A stretch of DNA of 64,000 nt, from the NCBI RefSeq assembly GCF_041925275.1, contig NZ_JBHEUZ010000009.1, positions 1 to 64,000 of the forward strand, given 5' to 3'. The DNA comes from Parapedobacter pyrenivorans_A. GTDB taxonomy: Bacteria; Bacteroidota; Bacteroidia; Sphingobacteriales; Sphingobacteriaceae. The notes under the pieces are model-generated. The model ran no database searches and had not been told where the DNA came from. It was given only the letters and a program-made list of their open reading frames with translations. The number at the start of each line of letters is the position of its first letter. The first letter of the stretch is position 1. The position numbers were made by a program, and so were the translations under genes. Shown here piece by piece: positions 8,391 through 16,759 of the stretch.

Positions 8391-9021
8391 ATCCAGGAAA
8401 CGCCGTACCGGGTTCAGGAAACGCCGTCCCAAACCCAGTACGGTGCAACACGGTTCCATCCCCACGCTGCCCCAACCCGGGCGGCGGCCAATGGGATTCG
8501 GGAGACGTGGCCATGTGTTCATGTGCAAGCGCCATGATCGCATGGCTAACGAGCCCGGGTTGCGGCGATCACCGGAAGAATCCGGGCACGGCCCATTTGG
8601 GTTCGGGCCGAGTCGCCCCCAGTTCAGGTGAAGTGAACAGGAATCAAGCCGGAGCGCACGTGGATTCAATTGCGACGCACATGGGTTACATACGCGTCGT
8701 ACCGGACTCATGTGGACCCACAAAGGTATGGGGTGCGCTGCATTCCAACCCTTGTGGATCGCTACCGGTTTCAGGGAGCGCCCAACTCAACTCGGTACGG
8801 CATGTCCCGGACCAAGGCCGGTGTAACATAAAGCCATGTCGGCATAAACTACGTCCAGTCCGGTGTAACACGGGCATAGTACCGTACAACATGATCCCTT
8901 GGCGGTACGACCCGAATCCATGCCAGTGTATCCTGAACCCAGTCCGGTGCAACATGAACCCGTGCCGATGCAACCCGGCCCCATCCCGGCACATCTTGGA
9001 CCCGTGCCGACGTAAAAACGG
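8391..9021. repeat. Array of about 30 degenerate 21-bp tandem units
   Basis: When the sequence is cut at a recurring TTC/TCC step it falls into about 30 consecutive units; 631 bases over 30 units gives a mean of 21 bases, with single units of 18-25. The best-preserved unit is CCCAGTCCGGTGCAACATGA (8938 onward, 21 bases with its last A); close relatives lie just before and after it, and more divergent ones extend left to 8391. Unit ends (TTCA/CCCA at the left, ACATGGA/ACCCGGA at the right) are better kept than the middle. The region is much richer in GC than its surroundings. Because 21 is divisible by 3, several frames stay open on both strands with a 7-residue period; I do not take these as genes. 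The right end abuts a small membrane-protein frame. Confidence 0.75.
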
Positions 9022-9027
9022 ACGCCA

Positions 9028-9468
9028 TCAGCAGAAAAGACGCCGGGTGAGGAAGCCTGCGGCCACCACCAGCAATAGCACAAATGCTACCCAGCGCCAG
9101 GTAGCGCCGTGCCACTCGCGCTGCTCCACGGTACGGCTCTCCGTGGTTACTACGGTGCCGGAAACGGCTGCGGCGGTGCGGTGACGGTGTTGTACGCTAT
9201 CAACGAAGATATGCTGCCACGTGCGGATGCCTTCGCGATGCAGCTCCACATGGGTGGCATAACCCCGGTAGCCCGAGTCAGGGTGGTAAGTGAACCGACC
9301 CAGCGGTATGATGGTTGCAATTTCGCGGTACATGAGCGCGTCAAGAAGGCTATCGCACGTTAGGCGATGGGCTTGGCTGTCGGTGGTCCGCGTTTCGGCA
9401 TAGGGAGCACGGCAGCTAGAACGAGGCTTTATCAAATGGGAATTTCGGTGAATTGGAGCAAGATACAA
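9028..9468 (-). CDS. Small protein with a C-terminal membrane anchor
   Basis: I do not recognise this protein. The part from about residue 40 on looks like real protein: SLLDALMYREIATIIPLGRF, then TYHPDSGYRGYATHVELH, a polar stretch of Thr and Val, and one transmembrane helix (WRWVAFVLLLVVAAGFL) followed by RRLFC at the very end. This suggests a short cytoplasmic or periplasmic domain tethered by a C-terminal anchor. The first 40 residues look less protein-like, so an internal start at 9333 (MYREIATIIP, 101 residues) is possible, or the N-terminus may be decayed. It ends 6 bases from the 21-bp array, reading toward it. Confidence 0.45.
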   Translation of the reverse strand: MYLAPIHRNSHLIKPRSSCRAPYAETRTTDSQAHRLTCDSLLDALMYREIATIIPLGRFTYHPDSGYRGYATHVELHREGIRTWQHIFVDSVQHRHRTAAAVSGTVVTTESRTVEQREWHGATWRWVAFVLLLVVAAGFLTRRLFC

Positions 9469-9596
9469 CCGATAATGGATGTCTATGGGTATGTTGATGG
9501 CAGTTGGCGACGTTTTGAGCGACAGGTAAATTACGAAGCATTTTTGGTGATACGCAAATAATCAAATATCTTCGTATGAATAGGAGGAGGTTTGAT

Positions 9597-9767
9597 ATGG
9601 AAAACCCGACGGATAAGAAATCATGAGCGATTGACTCGAAAACGGAGCATGTCCGCGATTACGGAAATGACCCCTATTTCGTAAAAAAAGCAAATAAGTC
9701 TAAGGCCTTTTTAGAAAAACACGGTTTCCCTAATGAGCTAGTCGGTAAAAAACGCTTTCAGGTATAG
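9597..9767 (+). pseudogene. Short 56-codon gene interrupted by an in-frame TGA
   Basis: An ATG at 9597 follows a strong purine-rich site (AGGAGGAGG, 9583-9591). The frame reads MENPTDKKS, then TGA, then continues in the same frame as AIDSKTEHVRDYGNDPYFVK and on to KKRFQV and a TAG at 9765-9767. The second part is charged and protein-like and resembles small conserved Bacteroidota proteins I recall only vaguely. The simplest reading is a nonsense mutation in a small gene; translation restart downstream or readthrough cannot be excluded. Function unknown. Confidence 0.5.
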
Positions 9768-9906
9768 GCCCAAAGCTAATGTACCTCAGAGCATATTCCT
9801 TACGAGAATCCGTAAAAAGGAAGCCCTTAATCGTTTGCGCACCGAAACCAGCAAAATAATGAGCAATAAACCGCTGCCGAATACTTCCGATGCGTTTATC
9901 CCACGG

Positions 9907-10518
9907 TTACTCCATCCTCCACAACCCCAAGCCACCCATTTTAGCATCTCGTTGTAGCTTGACAAAAAGATCCACATATTTCACATTGGGTGGATGGGTA
10001 TCCACTACGGCATAGCCATTTTCGACCAAATGGGCATTGAGGAACGTGCCATCTTCCAAATAAACATAGGCCAAGAACCGCTTATACCGATCACGTTCCT
10101 GTATGTCGGTTTCCAACCGCACCCACCGGTATTTCGTCAACGCCTTTACATAGGCGCTCGCTTCTTTGCCAAAATAACCCTTCTTTTTCTTCCCCGCATT
10201 CCTAGCTTCCGGGGCATCAATCCCGATGAAGCGTACCTTGACTTCTTTTTCACCGTCTTCGACCCAAAAGGTGTCGCCGTCGACCACTTTGGTGACGTAC
10301 ACGAAGCCTTGCTTAAATTTTTGCCGTTTCTCGCGAGTCGTTAATTGCACAGAATCGCTGAGGCGGGCGTACTCCGCAGCTACGATGGTATTCGAACTAA
10401 CGCCGACTCCGCTACTGGATCCCGGATGGCACGCCGATACCGCCAAGGCAAATATGGCTAATAGACCAATGGAATATGGTAGCCATTGGTCGCTGTATAA
10501 CTGCGATTTTCTATTCAT
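9907..10518 (-). CDS. Thermonuclease (SNase)-family lipoprotein
   Basis: Staphylococcal nuclease-like proteins hydrolyse DNA and RNA with calcium. The 203-residue protein starts with a lipoprotein signal (LAIFALAVSACHPG, Cys at about 30), so it should be anchored outside the cytoplasm. The nuclease fold follows from about residue 70: KVVDGDTFWV, VRFIGIDAPE (first catalytic Arg), ERDRYKRFLAYVYL (catalytic Glu and Arg region) and the tail GLGLWRM. Length and motifs match secreted family members. It is transcribed alone, between the interrupted small gene and terC. A role in nutrient scavenging or defence against extracellular DNA is only inference. Confidence 0.9.
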   Translation of the reverse strand: MNRKSQLYSDQWLPYSIGLLAIFALAVSACHPGSSSGVGVSSNTIVAAEYARLSDSVQLTTREKRQKFKQGFVYVTKVVDGDTFWVEDGEKEVKVRFIGIDAPEARNAGKKKKGYFGKEASAYVKALTKYRWVRLETDIQERDRYKRFLAYVYLEDGTFLNAHLVENGYAVVDTHPPNVKYVDLFVKLQRDAKMGGLGLWRME

Positions 10519-10610
10519 TAAACATGCTTTTTATTCCCGTCGTGGTACCTCCAAATATTAAACTTGAATGTTTTCTAACAGTATAGATTACAAAGAATTA
10601 CTTCCGATTC

Positions 10611-11630
10611 TTACAACGCAACTTCCTCTTTATCTGGAAAAACCAAGGAAGCTATTACGGAAATAATTAACACCCCCCCCACTATTCCGAGTGATATTGG
10701 CGAAGGAATATGAAACCAAGGAGAAATAATCATTTTAACCCCAATGAATGTCAAAATAATAGCCAATCCATACGGTAATTTGCTAAACATATGAATGAAA
10801 TTGGATAATAAGAAATATAATGACCTTAACCCAAGTATCGCAAAAATATTAGAAGTATAAAGAATGAAAGGGTCTTTGGAAATAGCAAAAATAGCAGGAA
10901 TGGAATCCACGGCAAATAATACATCCGTAAACTCGATTACAGCAACGACTACCATGAGTGGAGTAGCTACTTTTATTCCGTTCTGCATCGTAAAAAATTT
11001 ATCTCCATCATAGTTATCACTTACTTTATATAATTTCTTGACCAATTTTGCTCCGGCAGAATTGGAGAAGTCTTGTTCTTCATCGTCATCTCCACCTCCC
11101 CAAGACTTAATTCCTGCATACACCAGAAATAATCCAAACAATGTTAAAACAACATTGATTTCGACAGCTTTTCCAGACAGCTCAAAAACCGGCAAATAGG
11201 TCACGTTAATAATCCCAACCCCTGCAAAAATGAAAATCGCTCTGAATACCAATGCACCTATAATTCCCCAAAACAGCACTTTGTGATGCAATTCGCGTGG
11301 TACCTTGAAATAGGAAAACACCAAAATAAAGACAAAAAGATTGTCAACAGATAATGCCTTTTCTATCCAGTATGCTGCTTGAAATTGGGTGAATTTTTCG
11401 ATTGCCAAATTATGTCCGCCTGCATCCTGATTGAAGACATAATATACGACTCCTGAAAACACCATTGCCAACGAAATCCAGACAATTGTCCAGATAGTAG
11501 CTTCCTTGGAGGATACTACGTGACTTTTTTTATTGAAAACACCGAGGTCTAACAGTAGCATAATAACGACTGTAATCCCAAATCCCCACACCAAACCAGG
11601 GTGTAATGCCAAAATACTTTGTTGTTCCAT
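10611..11630 (-). CDS. terC: TerC-family membrane protein
   Basis: TerC proteins are polytopic membrane proteins of the tellurite/metal stress systems; homologues are linked to metal (manganese) export and to assembly of membrane-associated Ter complexes. The frame is open back to 11714, but MEQQSILALHPGLVWG at 11630 is the family-typical start and avoids overlap with the kinase gene. The 340 residues contain about nine hydrophobic helices and the conserved acidic signatures AYWIEKALSVDNLFVF and VIEFTDVLFAVDSIPAI. A poly-acidic loop (GGGDDDEEQDF) divides the two halves. It is the last gene of the ter operon, 13 bases after the kinase gene. Confidence 0.95.
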   Translation of the reverse strand: MEQQSILALHPGLVWGFGITVVIMLLLDLGVFNKKSHVVSSKEATIWTIVWISLAMVFSGVVYYVFNQDAGGHNLAIEKFTQFQAAYWIEKALSVDNLFVFILVFSYFKVPRELHHKVLFWGIIGALVFRAIFIFAGVGIINVTYLPVFELSGKAVEINVVLTLFGLFLVYAGIKSWGGGDDDEEQDFSNSAGAKLVKKLYKVSDNYDGDKFFTMQNGIKVATPLMVVVAVIEFTDVLFAVDSIPAIFAISKDPFILYTSNIFAILGLRSLYFLLSNFIHMFSKLPYGLAIILTFIGVKMIISPWFHIPSPISLGIVGGVLIISVIASLVFPDKEEVAL

Positions 11631-11643
11631 TGTGATTGTTAAA

Positions 11644-13155
11644 TTATTGATTTGTAATCGTGATGTATAAAAGTCTCCCTCCCTCTTCGTTGGAGAGTAA
11701 TATTTTTTTACCATTGGTCAGCTCCACCATTGAATTGACCAGTATGGTCTTTTGATCGGTTAGGTCTCTCATTCCGTGCAAATCTTGGTTGACCAACACC
11801 CATTTACCTTGATAAAAAGTAAAATAGCCGACAGGCTTTTTATCCTCTGCAGTTAAGCTCTCATTGCGTATGATTTTCCGTGATACATGCCATTTAAACA
11901 AATACTGATTGTGGTAAACCATCAGGCGATGATTTTCGGGCTTCCAAACATCATCTTTGAACTTGAAATACAAGTCAGCAATGGGCAATGAACCTTTATG
12001 CGCTGTGCCACAGAACGGACATTTGGGTTTGGATGTATTATCAAACACATACCATTTTTCATCACAATTCGGATTGGCACAAGGTTGGATTAAATCTACT
12101 GTTCTCAGCAATGCCGTTTCCCATTCGTTAGCAATCGGTCTTACAATCGGGTTGTGCAAGCCGTTGATAAATGCTCGTTTGAATAAATCCGACAAATAAG
12201 GTCCTGTGACGGTATAAGGCAGCTTTTCTGGGTTACCCCAAAAATTGTCCCATTTTCGCAGTTGGTCAGTTTTTACACGGTTAGTTTTGTCAGTTGGATG
12301 TTCAGTAAACATCGCCTTTTCGCCCATTGCCAATAGTTCGTCTTTTTCGCTGTCTAAATCCCAAATTTTTCCACCACGCAATGGATGTCGTCTTAGCAAG
12401 TACATATAAATCAGCACTGCTAAAGCATGTAAATCGGTTTTTTGGTTGGGCAGAATACGGTTTGGGTCGTTGGTTTTCAAATGCTTTGTCTTTAAAACTT
12501 CGGGAGCGATAAAATCAGCTGTTCCAATAACTTCGGGTGGAAACAAACCGGGAACAACCAAACCATCCAAGTCGATGATATTGGCGGACTTACTTACAGG
12601 ATCAACTAAAACATTATTATAAGACAGGTCCGAATGGGCTAAGCCCATTTGGTGCATTTTTTTGACACCTCGGCAGATGTTGATAGCAATCTGAAAATAA
12701 CTTAACCAATCGCCCAGCTCTGATTTATCCAAAGAAAGTGGGTACTGCTTATTTCTGAACGAGGGAGAAGTAAACCATTTACCAACCTTTTCGCCTCCTT
12801 TTATGGTATCATTTGTTCCATATCCTTTCGAAAAGAAAAATTTAGAATTATAAATCGGCACAACTACGCCTGTTTTCCCGTTTTTCTCCACTGCATCGAA
12901 AGGCCATCTGTATATTTCATCCAGGAAATAATCAGAAGCATTGCCTTTTTTGATATTATCCAAATAGAGCGTTACAATCCGCTTTATCCTGTCCTTTTGA
13001 TTAAAATCCAACCTTTCTCTGAAAAAAGCGACGACATATTTTCTATTTGGAGCAAAATATACATCTTTTACTCCGCCTTGTTTCGGATTGCCGTCATCTA
13101 CGTACTCATACGTTTTTGAGGCATCGATGACAGAAGTTACCTTTATAATGCTCAT
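11644..13155 (-). CDS. Ser/Thr protein kinase of the TerY-P triad
   Basis: This 503-residue protein combines a kinase domain (about 20-330), a zinc ribbon (CANPNC and CPFC pairs near 365-390) and a C-terminal beta-rich domain resembling an FHA fold. The catalytic loop reads HSDLSYNNVL in place of HRDLKPxN and the metal motif is IDLDGL in place of DFG, so Asp residues are kept but the surroundings are atypical, as in other bacterial stress kinases. It lies 3 bases after the PP2C gene and just before terC. vWA protein, phosphatase and kinase together form the 'TerY-P triad' described for Ter stress systems by Anantharaman, Iyer and Aravind, thought to transmit stress by protein phosphorylation. 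No membrane segment is seen. Confidence 0.85.
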   Translation of the reverse strand: MSIIKVTSVIDASKTYEYVDDGNPKQGGVKDVYFAPNRKYVVAFFRERLDFNQKDRIKRIVTLYLDNIKKGNASDYFLDEIYRWPFDAVEKNGKTGVVVPIYNSKFFFSKGYGTNDTIKGGEKVGKWFTSPSFRNKQYPLSLDKSELGDWLSYFQIAINICRGVKKMHQMGLAHSDLSYNNVLVDPVSKSANIIDLDGLVVPGLFPPEVIGTADFIAPEVLKTKHLKTNDPNRILPNQKTDLHALAVLIYMYLLRRHPLRGGKIWDLDSEKDELLAMGEKAMFTEHPTDKTNRVKTDQLRKWDNFWGNPEKLPYTVTGPYLSDLFKRAFINGLHNPIVRPIANEWETALLRTVDLIQPCANPNCDEKWYVFDNTSKPKCPFCGTAHKGSLPIADLYFKFKDDVWKPENHRLMVYHNQYLFKWHVSRKIIRNESLTAEDKKPVGYFTFYQGKWVLVNQDLHGMRDLTDQKTILVNSMVELTNGKKILLSNEEGGRLLYITITNQ

Positions 13156-13158
13156 AAT

Positions 13159-14583
13159 TTAATAGACTATTGCCAATGTTCTGTCATCATGGTTGCCTTT
13201 GCTCCAAAAGTCCAACCATTGCAAAAGTTTCTTTTCTATTCCATCATTTTGTACAAAATCCACTTTTATCTTATCTTCATTTTCGCCGTCCAGGTCTTGT
13301 AAAAAGCCTGTCCAGATCGTGACATCTTCCAATTTATTTTCAGTGACAAACTTGGGGTCATAAATACCGTCCGTCATCAAAAACAGTTTATCAAAATCCT
13401 CGAATCTGTTTATCGAAAACCTACTCCCCATAGTAGGATTATTAAAAATTTCGGGCATCGTGATAAAACGTGTCCCTCCGCCAAATTCACCTACATCCAA
13501 TGTGTTTAACAGCTTTACATCCTGATTGGCGTTCAATACAACATTTATCGGGCAGTCGCCTACTCCGAAAGTCAATGCCACATACCCGAAATCAAATTTC
13601 TTGCACAGCGCAAAAATCAATGTGGTATTCAAATCTTTGAGGTTAATTTCTTCCTGCTTCGCAAAATCAATCATTTGCGTGTGCAGATTGCGCACCTCTT
13701 TGTAGAGCGCATTGATAATGGAAGATTTATATTTCAGTTTTTCATCTTCGGGTTGGGTAGCTTCGGTTTCTGTCTGTAATACAGTTTCTTCCGTTGTTTC
13801 TTTTTCTGTAAAATAGGCAACAACATCAGCAGTAAGACTTTTCAAGATTTCTTCATTCGCAAAACTATCGGCCATCAATTCCGTTGCCAATTTTGAACCT
13901 TGCCTTGCATACTTGGCCGAACCTGCACCATCTGCAACCGCCACAATAGCCCATCCGTCCACTAATTGCCTGACACAAAAATCGTCATCTCTAAAACTGC
14001 CTTCGTGCGCGTGCGAACGTCCTCGTTTTGATGCTATTACAATCTTTTTATCTAAGAAATCACCGGCAAAAACAGCTTCATCTGGTTTGGTGTATCTTGC
14101 TCCCTGGTCACTCGCCTTGTTCAGCCACAAATCTTTCGGATCCGCATTGACGATAAACGGAATAATTTTGATGTCCTCACTTTTGTTTTCATCTATCTGG
14201 TTATAGAAAATAAGATGCAAATCGACCGTATTAGCAACTGTCGGTGTTCCAAATATGCGATTAGTTTCAGCATCAAACTGCAATCCGATAGTAGCGAGAT
14301 TACGAATTTCTTTGATGGCGATATTCGGAAATTCCTGCAAGTCAATCGTATAATCATACTCCTTCTTTGCATTGGCATTCGCTATGGACAAATGCTTTTC
14401 CTTAAATTCTTCTTTTTCTCTATACATGTCGAAGATTTCAATGATTTGATTTTTAATACCCGAAACTGACTTCGCCAACTCCGCTATTTTGGCATTTTCA
14501 ATCAATTTAGCAATCGTGTTATTGGCGATCTTATTCAGCTCGATGCTGTTTTCGGCTAATATTTGCTTTAGAAGTGCTTCCAT
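13159..14583 (-). CDS. PP2C-type protein phosphatase of the TerY-P triad
   Basis: The 474-residue protein has a helical N-terminal third (1-90), an Ig-like beta segment with FDAETNRIFGTP, and a PP2C phosphatase domain from about 175. Metal-binding Asp residues of PP2C appear in FRDDDFCVRQ and in AIVAVADGAGSAKYARQGS, and later DKLFLMTDGIYD and the final GNHDDRTLAIVY. The N-terminal region resembles those fused to phosphatases in Ter clusters. It should remove phosphates placed by the neighbouring kinase. Start and stop are spaced 3 bases from both flanking genes, so translation is likely coupled. Confidence 0.88.
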   Translation of the reverse strand: MEALLKQILAENSIELNKIANNTIAKLIENAKIAELAKSVSGIKNQIIEIFDMYREKEEFKEKHLSIANANAKKEYDYTIDLQEFPNIAIKEIRNLATIGLQFDAETNRIFGTPTVANTVDLHLIFYNQIDENKSEDIKIIPFIVNADPKDLWLNKASDQGARYTKPDEAVFAGDFLDKKIVIASKRGRSHAHEGSFRDDDFCVRQLVDGWAIVAVADGAGSAKYARQGSKLATELMADSFANEEILKSLTADVVAYFTEKETTEETVLQTETEATQPEDEKLKYKSSIINALYKEVRNLHTQMIDFAKQEEINLKDLNTTLIFALCKKFDFGYVALTFGVGDCPINVVLNANQDVKLLNTLDVGEFGGGTRFITMPEIFNNPTMGSRFSINRFEDFDKLFLMTDGIYDPKFVTENKLEDVTIWTGFLQDLDGENEDKIKVDFVQNDGIEKKLLQWLDFWSKGNHDDRTLAIVY

Positions 14584-14586
14584 TGG

Positions 14587-15630
14587 CTATCCAAGTGTTC
14601 TGTTAATATCAAATCCGCTCTCTCCACGTCCGTAATAACCTGTATTTCCGCACCATGGACAAGTCGCTTCGCCATCGCCCGAAATACAATGAATACCCCC
14701 GCAAATACAATGGGCTATGCCTATCTGATTACCGCAGCAAGGACAACTTGGATTTCCATACAATTCATCCGAGGAAATTTTAAGGGAATAATCTTTGTCG
14801 GTTGAATATTCTTTGTACAGCTTTTCATCGATTTTATACGCGCCCTCCAATCTGAAAACCCGTGTCTGAAAATCCGCAATGCCCGAATATTCCGAAGATT
14901 GCTTAAACTTTACCAAGTACAGTTTGTCTGTCTGTGAACATTTACCATTCAGCACCACAAAATTTTCATCGGGAATGGTATGTTTTTTCGATAAATCTAT
15001 TTTCTCGACCACTTCCGAATTAACTTTGCTTAGATTGATACCGCCCAAATTTGTGCTGTTGATATTTTCGCTGGTCGCTTTGATAGAGGCCGTTACCCAT
15101 TTGAAAAACTCCTTGTAAGAATTAGCATCAGTATTATTAAACCGCAATACATTGTCGGACAGTTTCCCCAACAAATTGTAATTGGTGTTTTCTCCAATGG
15201 AAATTGCCACCAGATTGGTTTTCCTCCGGTAATTGGCGTTCCAACGTTCGATTTCGTTATCGGTATTATCGGTAGGAATACCATCCGTAAACAGAAATAC
15301 AATCGGTTTCCAGTCACCCTTCTGCTCATAAGTGGCTTTGGTTACTTCTTTGTCAATAGCATTCATCAATTCATTCATACCACTTGACAAGGATGTACCG
15401 CTACCAATCGGAATTTTCGCAGGATAAAACGTAATCACATCCTGCAAAGGTGTAATCACTTTACCCTTTCCCGCAAAACCGATAATAGAAACCCAAACAG
15501 TTTCCAAGGCGTATGGGTCGGTTTTCAGTTCTTTGATAATGGTTGCAATCCCATCCTGTACTTGTTCGATCGGTTCGCCAACCATTGATTCGGAAACGTC
15601 AATTAAAAAGTATATGGGTAATCTTCTCAT
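14587..15630 (-). CDS. vWA-domain protein with C-terminal zinc ribbons (TerY-like)
   Basis: The 347-residue protein has an N-terminal von Willebrand A domain with an intact MIDAS opening (FLIDVSESMVGEPI) and the later VFLFTDGIPTD motif. After about residue 230 a beta-rich segment leads to Cys-rich ribbons (CPCCGNQIGIAHCICGG and CPWCGNTGYYGRG), which probably bind two zinc ions. The two other vWA proteins of the cluster lack this tail. It begins the vWA-phosphatase-kinase triad, 3 bases from the phosphatase gene. The vWA domain likely holds a metal-dependent protein partner. No signal peptide is present, so it is cytoplasmic. Confidence 0.88.
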   Translation of the reverse strand: MRRLPIYFLIDVSESMVGEPIEQVQDGIATIIKELKTDPYALETVWVSIIGFAGKGKVITPLQDVITFYPAKIPIGSGTSLSSGMNELMNAIDKEVTKATYEQKGDWKPIVFLFTDGIPTDNTDNEIERWNANYRRKTNLVAISIGENTNYNLLGKLSDNVLRFNNTDANSYKEFFKWVTASIKATSENINSTNLGGINLSKVNSEVVEKIDLSKKHTIPDENFVVLNGKCSQTDKLYLVKFKQSSEYSGIADFQTRVFRLEGAYKIDEKLYKEYSTDKDYSLKISSDELYGNPSCPCCGNQIGIAHCICGGIHCISGDGEATCPWCGNTGYYGRGESGFDINRTLG

Positions 15631-15648
15631 TTATTAATATTTAAGATA

Positions 15649-15879
15649 TTATGCTAAAAATCCTTTTATTGCTGCTCCAAGAAGTCCAAGTGTTATAAAG
15701 AATGCACTAATAGACCACCCAAGTTTTTTCATAAAAAGTTCATATCTGCTGTTAACATAATGATCTCTTCTTGAAAGAAAATAACCAGCATATTTCCAGC
15801 TAAAAAAGGCCATTAATGAGGAGATTGTGAAAATAACCCCTATTAGCAAAACCGCTAATATTTCATTTGGATGTGTCAT
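15649..15879 (-). CDS. Small two-helix membrane protein in the ter operon
   Basis: No family is recognised. The 76-residue protein starts at 15879 (MTHPNEILAVLL); an upstream ATG at 15921 would overlap the preceding gene's stop and is less likely. Two hydrophobic helices (AVLLIGVIFTISSLMAFF and ISAFFITLGLLGAAI) flank a basic loop (YFLSRRDHYVNSRYELFMKK). It sits between two vWA genes of the same operon, with 31 and 18 bases of spacing. It may tether a Ter assembly to the membrane together with TerC, but this is inference from position. Confidence 0.6.
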   Translation of the reverse strand: MTHPNEILAVLLIGVIFTISSLMAFFSWKYAGYFLSRRDHYVNSRYELFMKKLGWSISAFFITLGLLGAAIKGFLA

Positions 15880-15910
15880 ATAAGTTTTTTTTAGTTCAAT
15901 ATTCAAACCT

Positions 15911-16552
15911 TTACACAACAATGTTTAATTCACTTGGCGGAGGTGGCAAAGTCATCGATTCGCCCGTACCTTGCGATTTACTACCCATTTCTATTGAAGA
16001 ACTTACCCATTTAAAGAAGGTGGTCAGTGTATTCGAATCGGTGGTATCGAGTTTCACGACGTCATCCGTTAGCTCCTTCAAAAAACTGACTTCTGCTTTC
16101 GGCCCGGCTGCACAACCGACAATCATACCAAAATCCAGTCTCTTTACTTTCGGAATAAACACTCGGTATTTTTGCAAATCAGAGGGTTTTCCGTCCGTGA
16201 AAATGAATAGTAATGGCTTCCAATCGCCTTTGCGTTCGATAGTACCTTTTATCAGTTCTCTGTTGACCAAACTGCACATCATTTCCAATGCCTGTCCCGT
16301 ATGCGTAGGTCCACTTTCAGGACATTGAATTTCCACAGGTTGAAAACTTGCCAAATCCGTCAACGGCACAATGTTTTGCACTTCTCTGTCAAAAGTAACC
16401 ACGCTGATATGCAACGAATCCATCGCTTGCGGGTCGGTACGTAGCATATTAACCAAGCCATTAAAACCATTGTTTAGGGCTTGGATAGGCTCGCCACGCA
16501 TCGAACCCGAAGTGTCCAATAGGAAATAGGCTAATAGTCTTCTGTTCATCAA
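15911..16552 (-). CDS. terY: TerY-like vWA-domain protein
   Basis: A stand-alone von Willebrand A domain of 213 residues, as in TerY. The MIDAS motif LLDTSGSMRGEPI at the N-terminus, the Thr site (GPTHTGQALEMM) and LLFIFTDGKPSD supply the metal-binding residues. The end is the short PPPPSELNIVV tail shared with the neighbouring vWA paralogue. It overlaps the stop of the upstream tiny membrane-protein gene by 4 bases, so their translation is coupled. In Ter systems, vWA proteins are thought to organise TerD-family proteins and the kinase/phosphatase pair. Confidence 0.9.
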   Translation of the reverse strand: MMNRRLLAYFLLDTSGSMRGEPIQALNNGFNGLVNMLRTDPQAMDSLHISVVTFDREVQNIVPLTDLASFQPVEIQCPESGPTHTGQALEMMCSLVNRELIKGTIERKGDWKPLLFIFTDGKPSDLQKYRVFIPKVKRLDFGMIVGCAAGPKAEVSFLKELTDDVVKLDTTDSNTLTTFFKWVSSSIEMGSKSQGTGESMTLPPPPSELNIVV

Positions 16553-16746
16553 GAGTTAATTAATTTCATTATCAGATTTGCCACAACGAGAATCAAAAAG
16601 AACAGCCCAATAACTTTCCAAACTGTTATTTTCTTTTTGAATATTTTAAGGATTAATAATGCTAATCCAATTATAAATGCTACTACAACGAGTATTAAAA
16701 TGATTTCTGAAGCCCCAAGACTACTTAATATCAATCCGTTTTTCAT
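16549..16746 (-). CDS. Tiny two-helix membrane protein in the ter operon
   Basis: The 65-residue protein consists almost wholly of two hydrophobic helices (LILVVVAFIIGLALLIL and VWKVIGLFFLILVVANLIM) joined by a KIFKKK basic turn. Its stop overlaps the start of the following vWA gene by 4 bases and it begins 13 bases after the preceding vWA gene, which strongly supports that it is expressed. Like the 15649-15879 protein it pairs with a vWA gene, although sequences differ. Function unknown. Confidence 0.65.
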   Translation of the reverse strand: MKNGLILSSLGASEIILILVVVAFIIGLALLILKIFKKKITVWKVIGLFFLILVVANLIMKLINS

Positions 16747-16759
16747 ATTATATTCTTAT

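Noticed and set aside
8391..9021. CRISPR array
   Set aside because: There is no invariant repeat separated by unique spacers; every unit varies and the units do not match the tracrRNA anti-repeat.
8381..9184. 267-residue plus-strand frame and several minus-strand frames over the 21-bp array
   Set aside because: Frames stay open on both strands because the repeat length is a multiple of three and stop codons are rare at high GC; residue use (Cys, Pro, Arg rich) is not that of a normal protein and the frames contradict each other.
9109..9363. Plus-strand frame of 84 residues opposite the tail-anchored protein
   Set aside because: It is the shadow of the minus-strand frame, which has a clear membrane helix.
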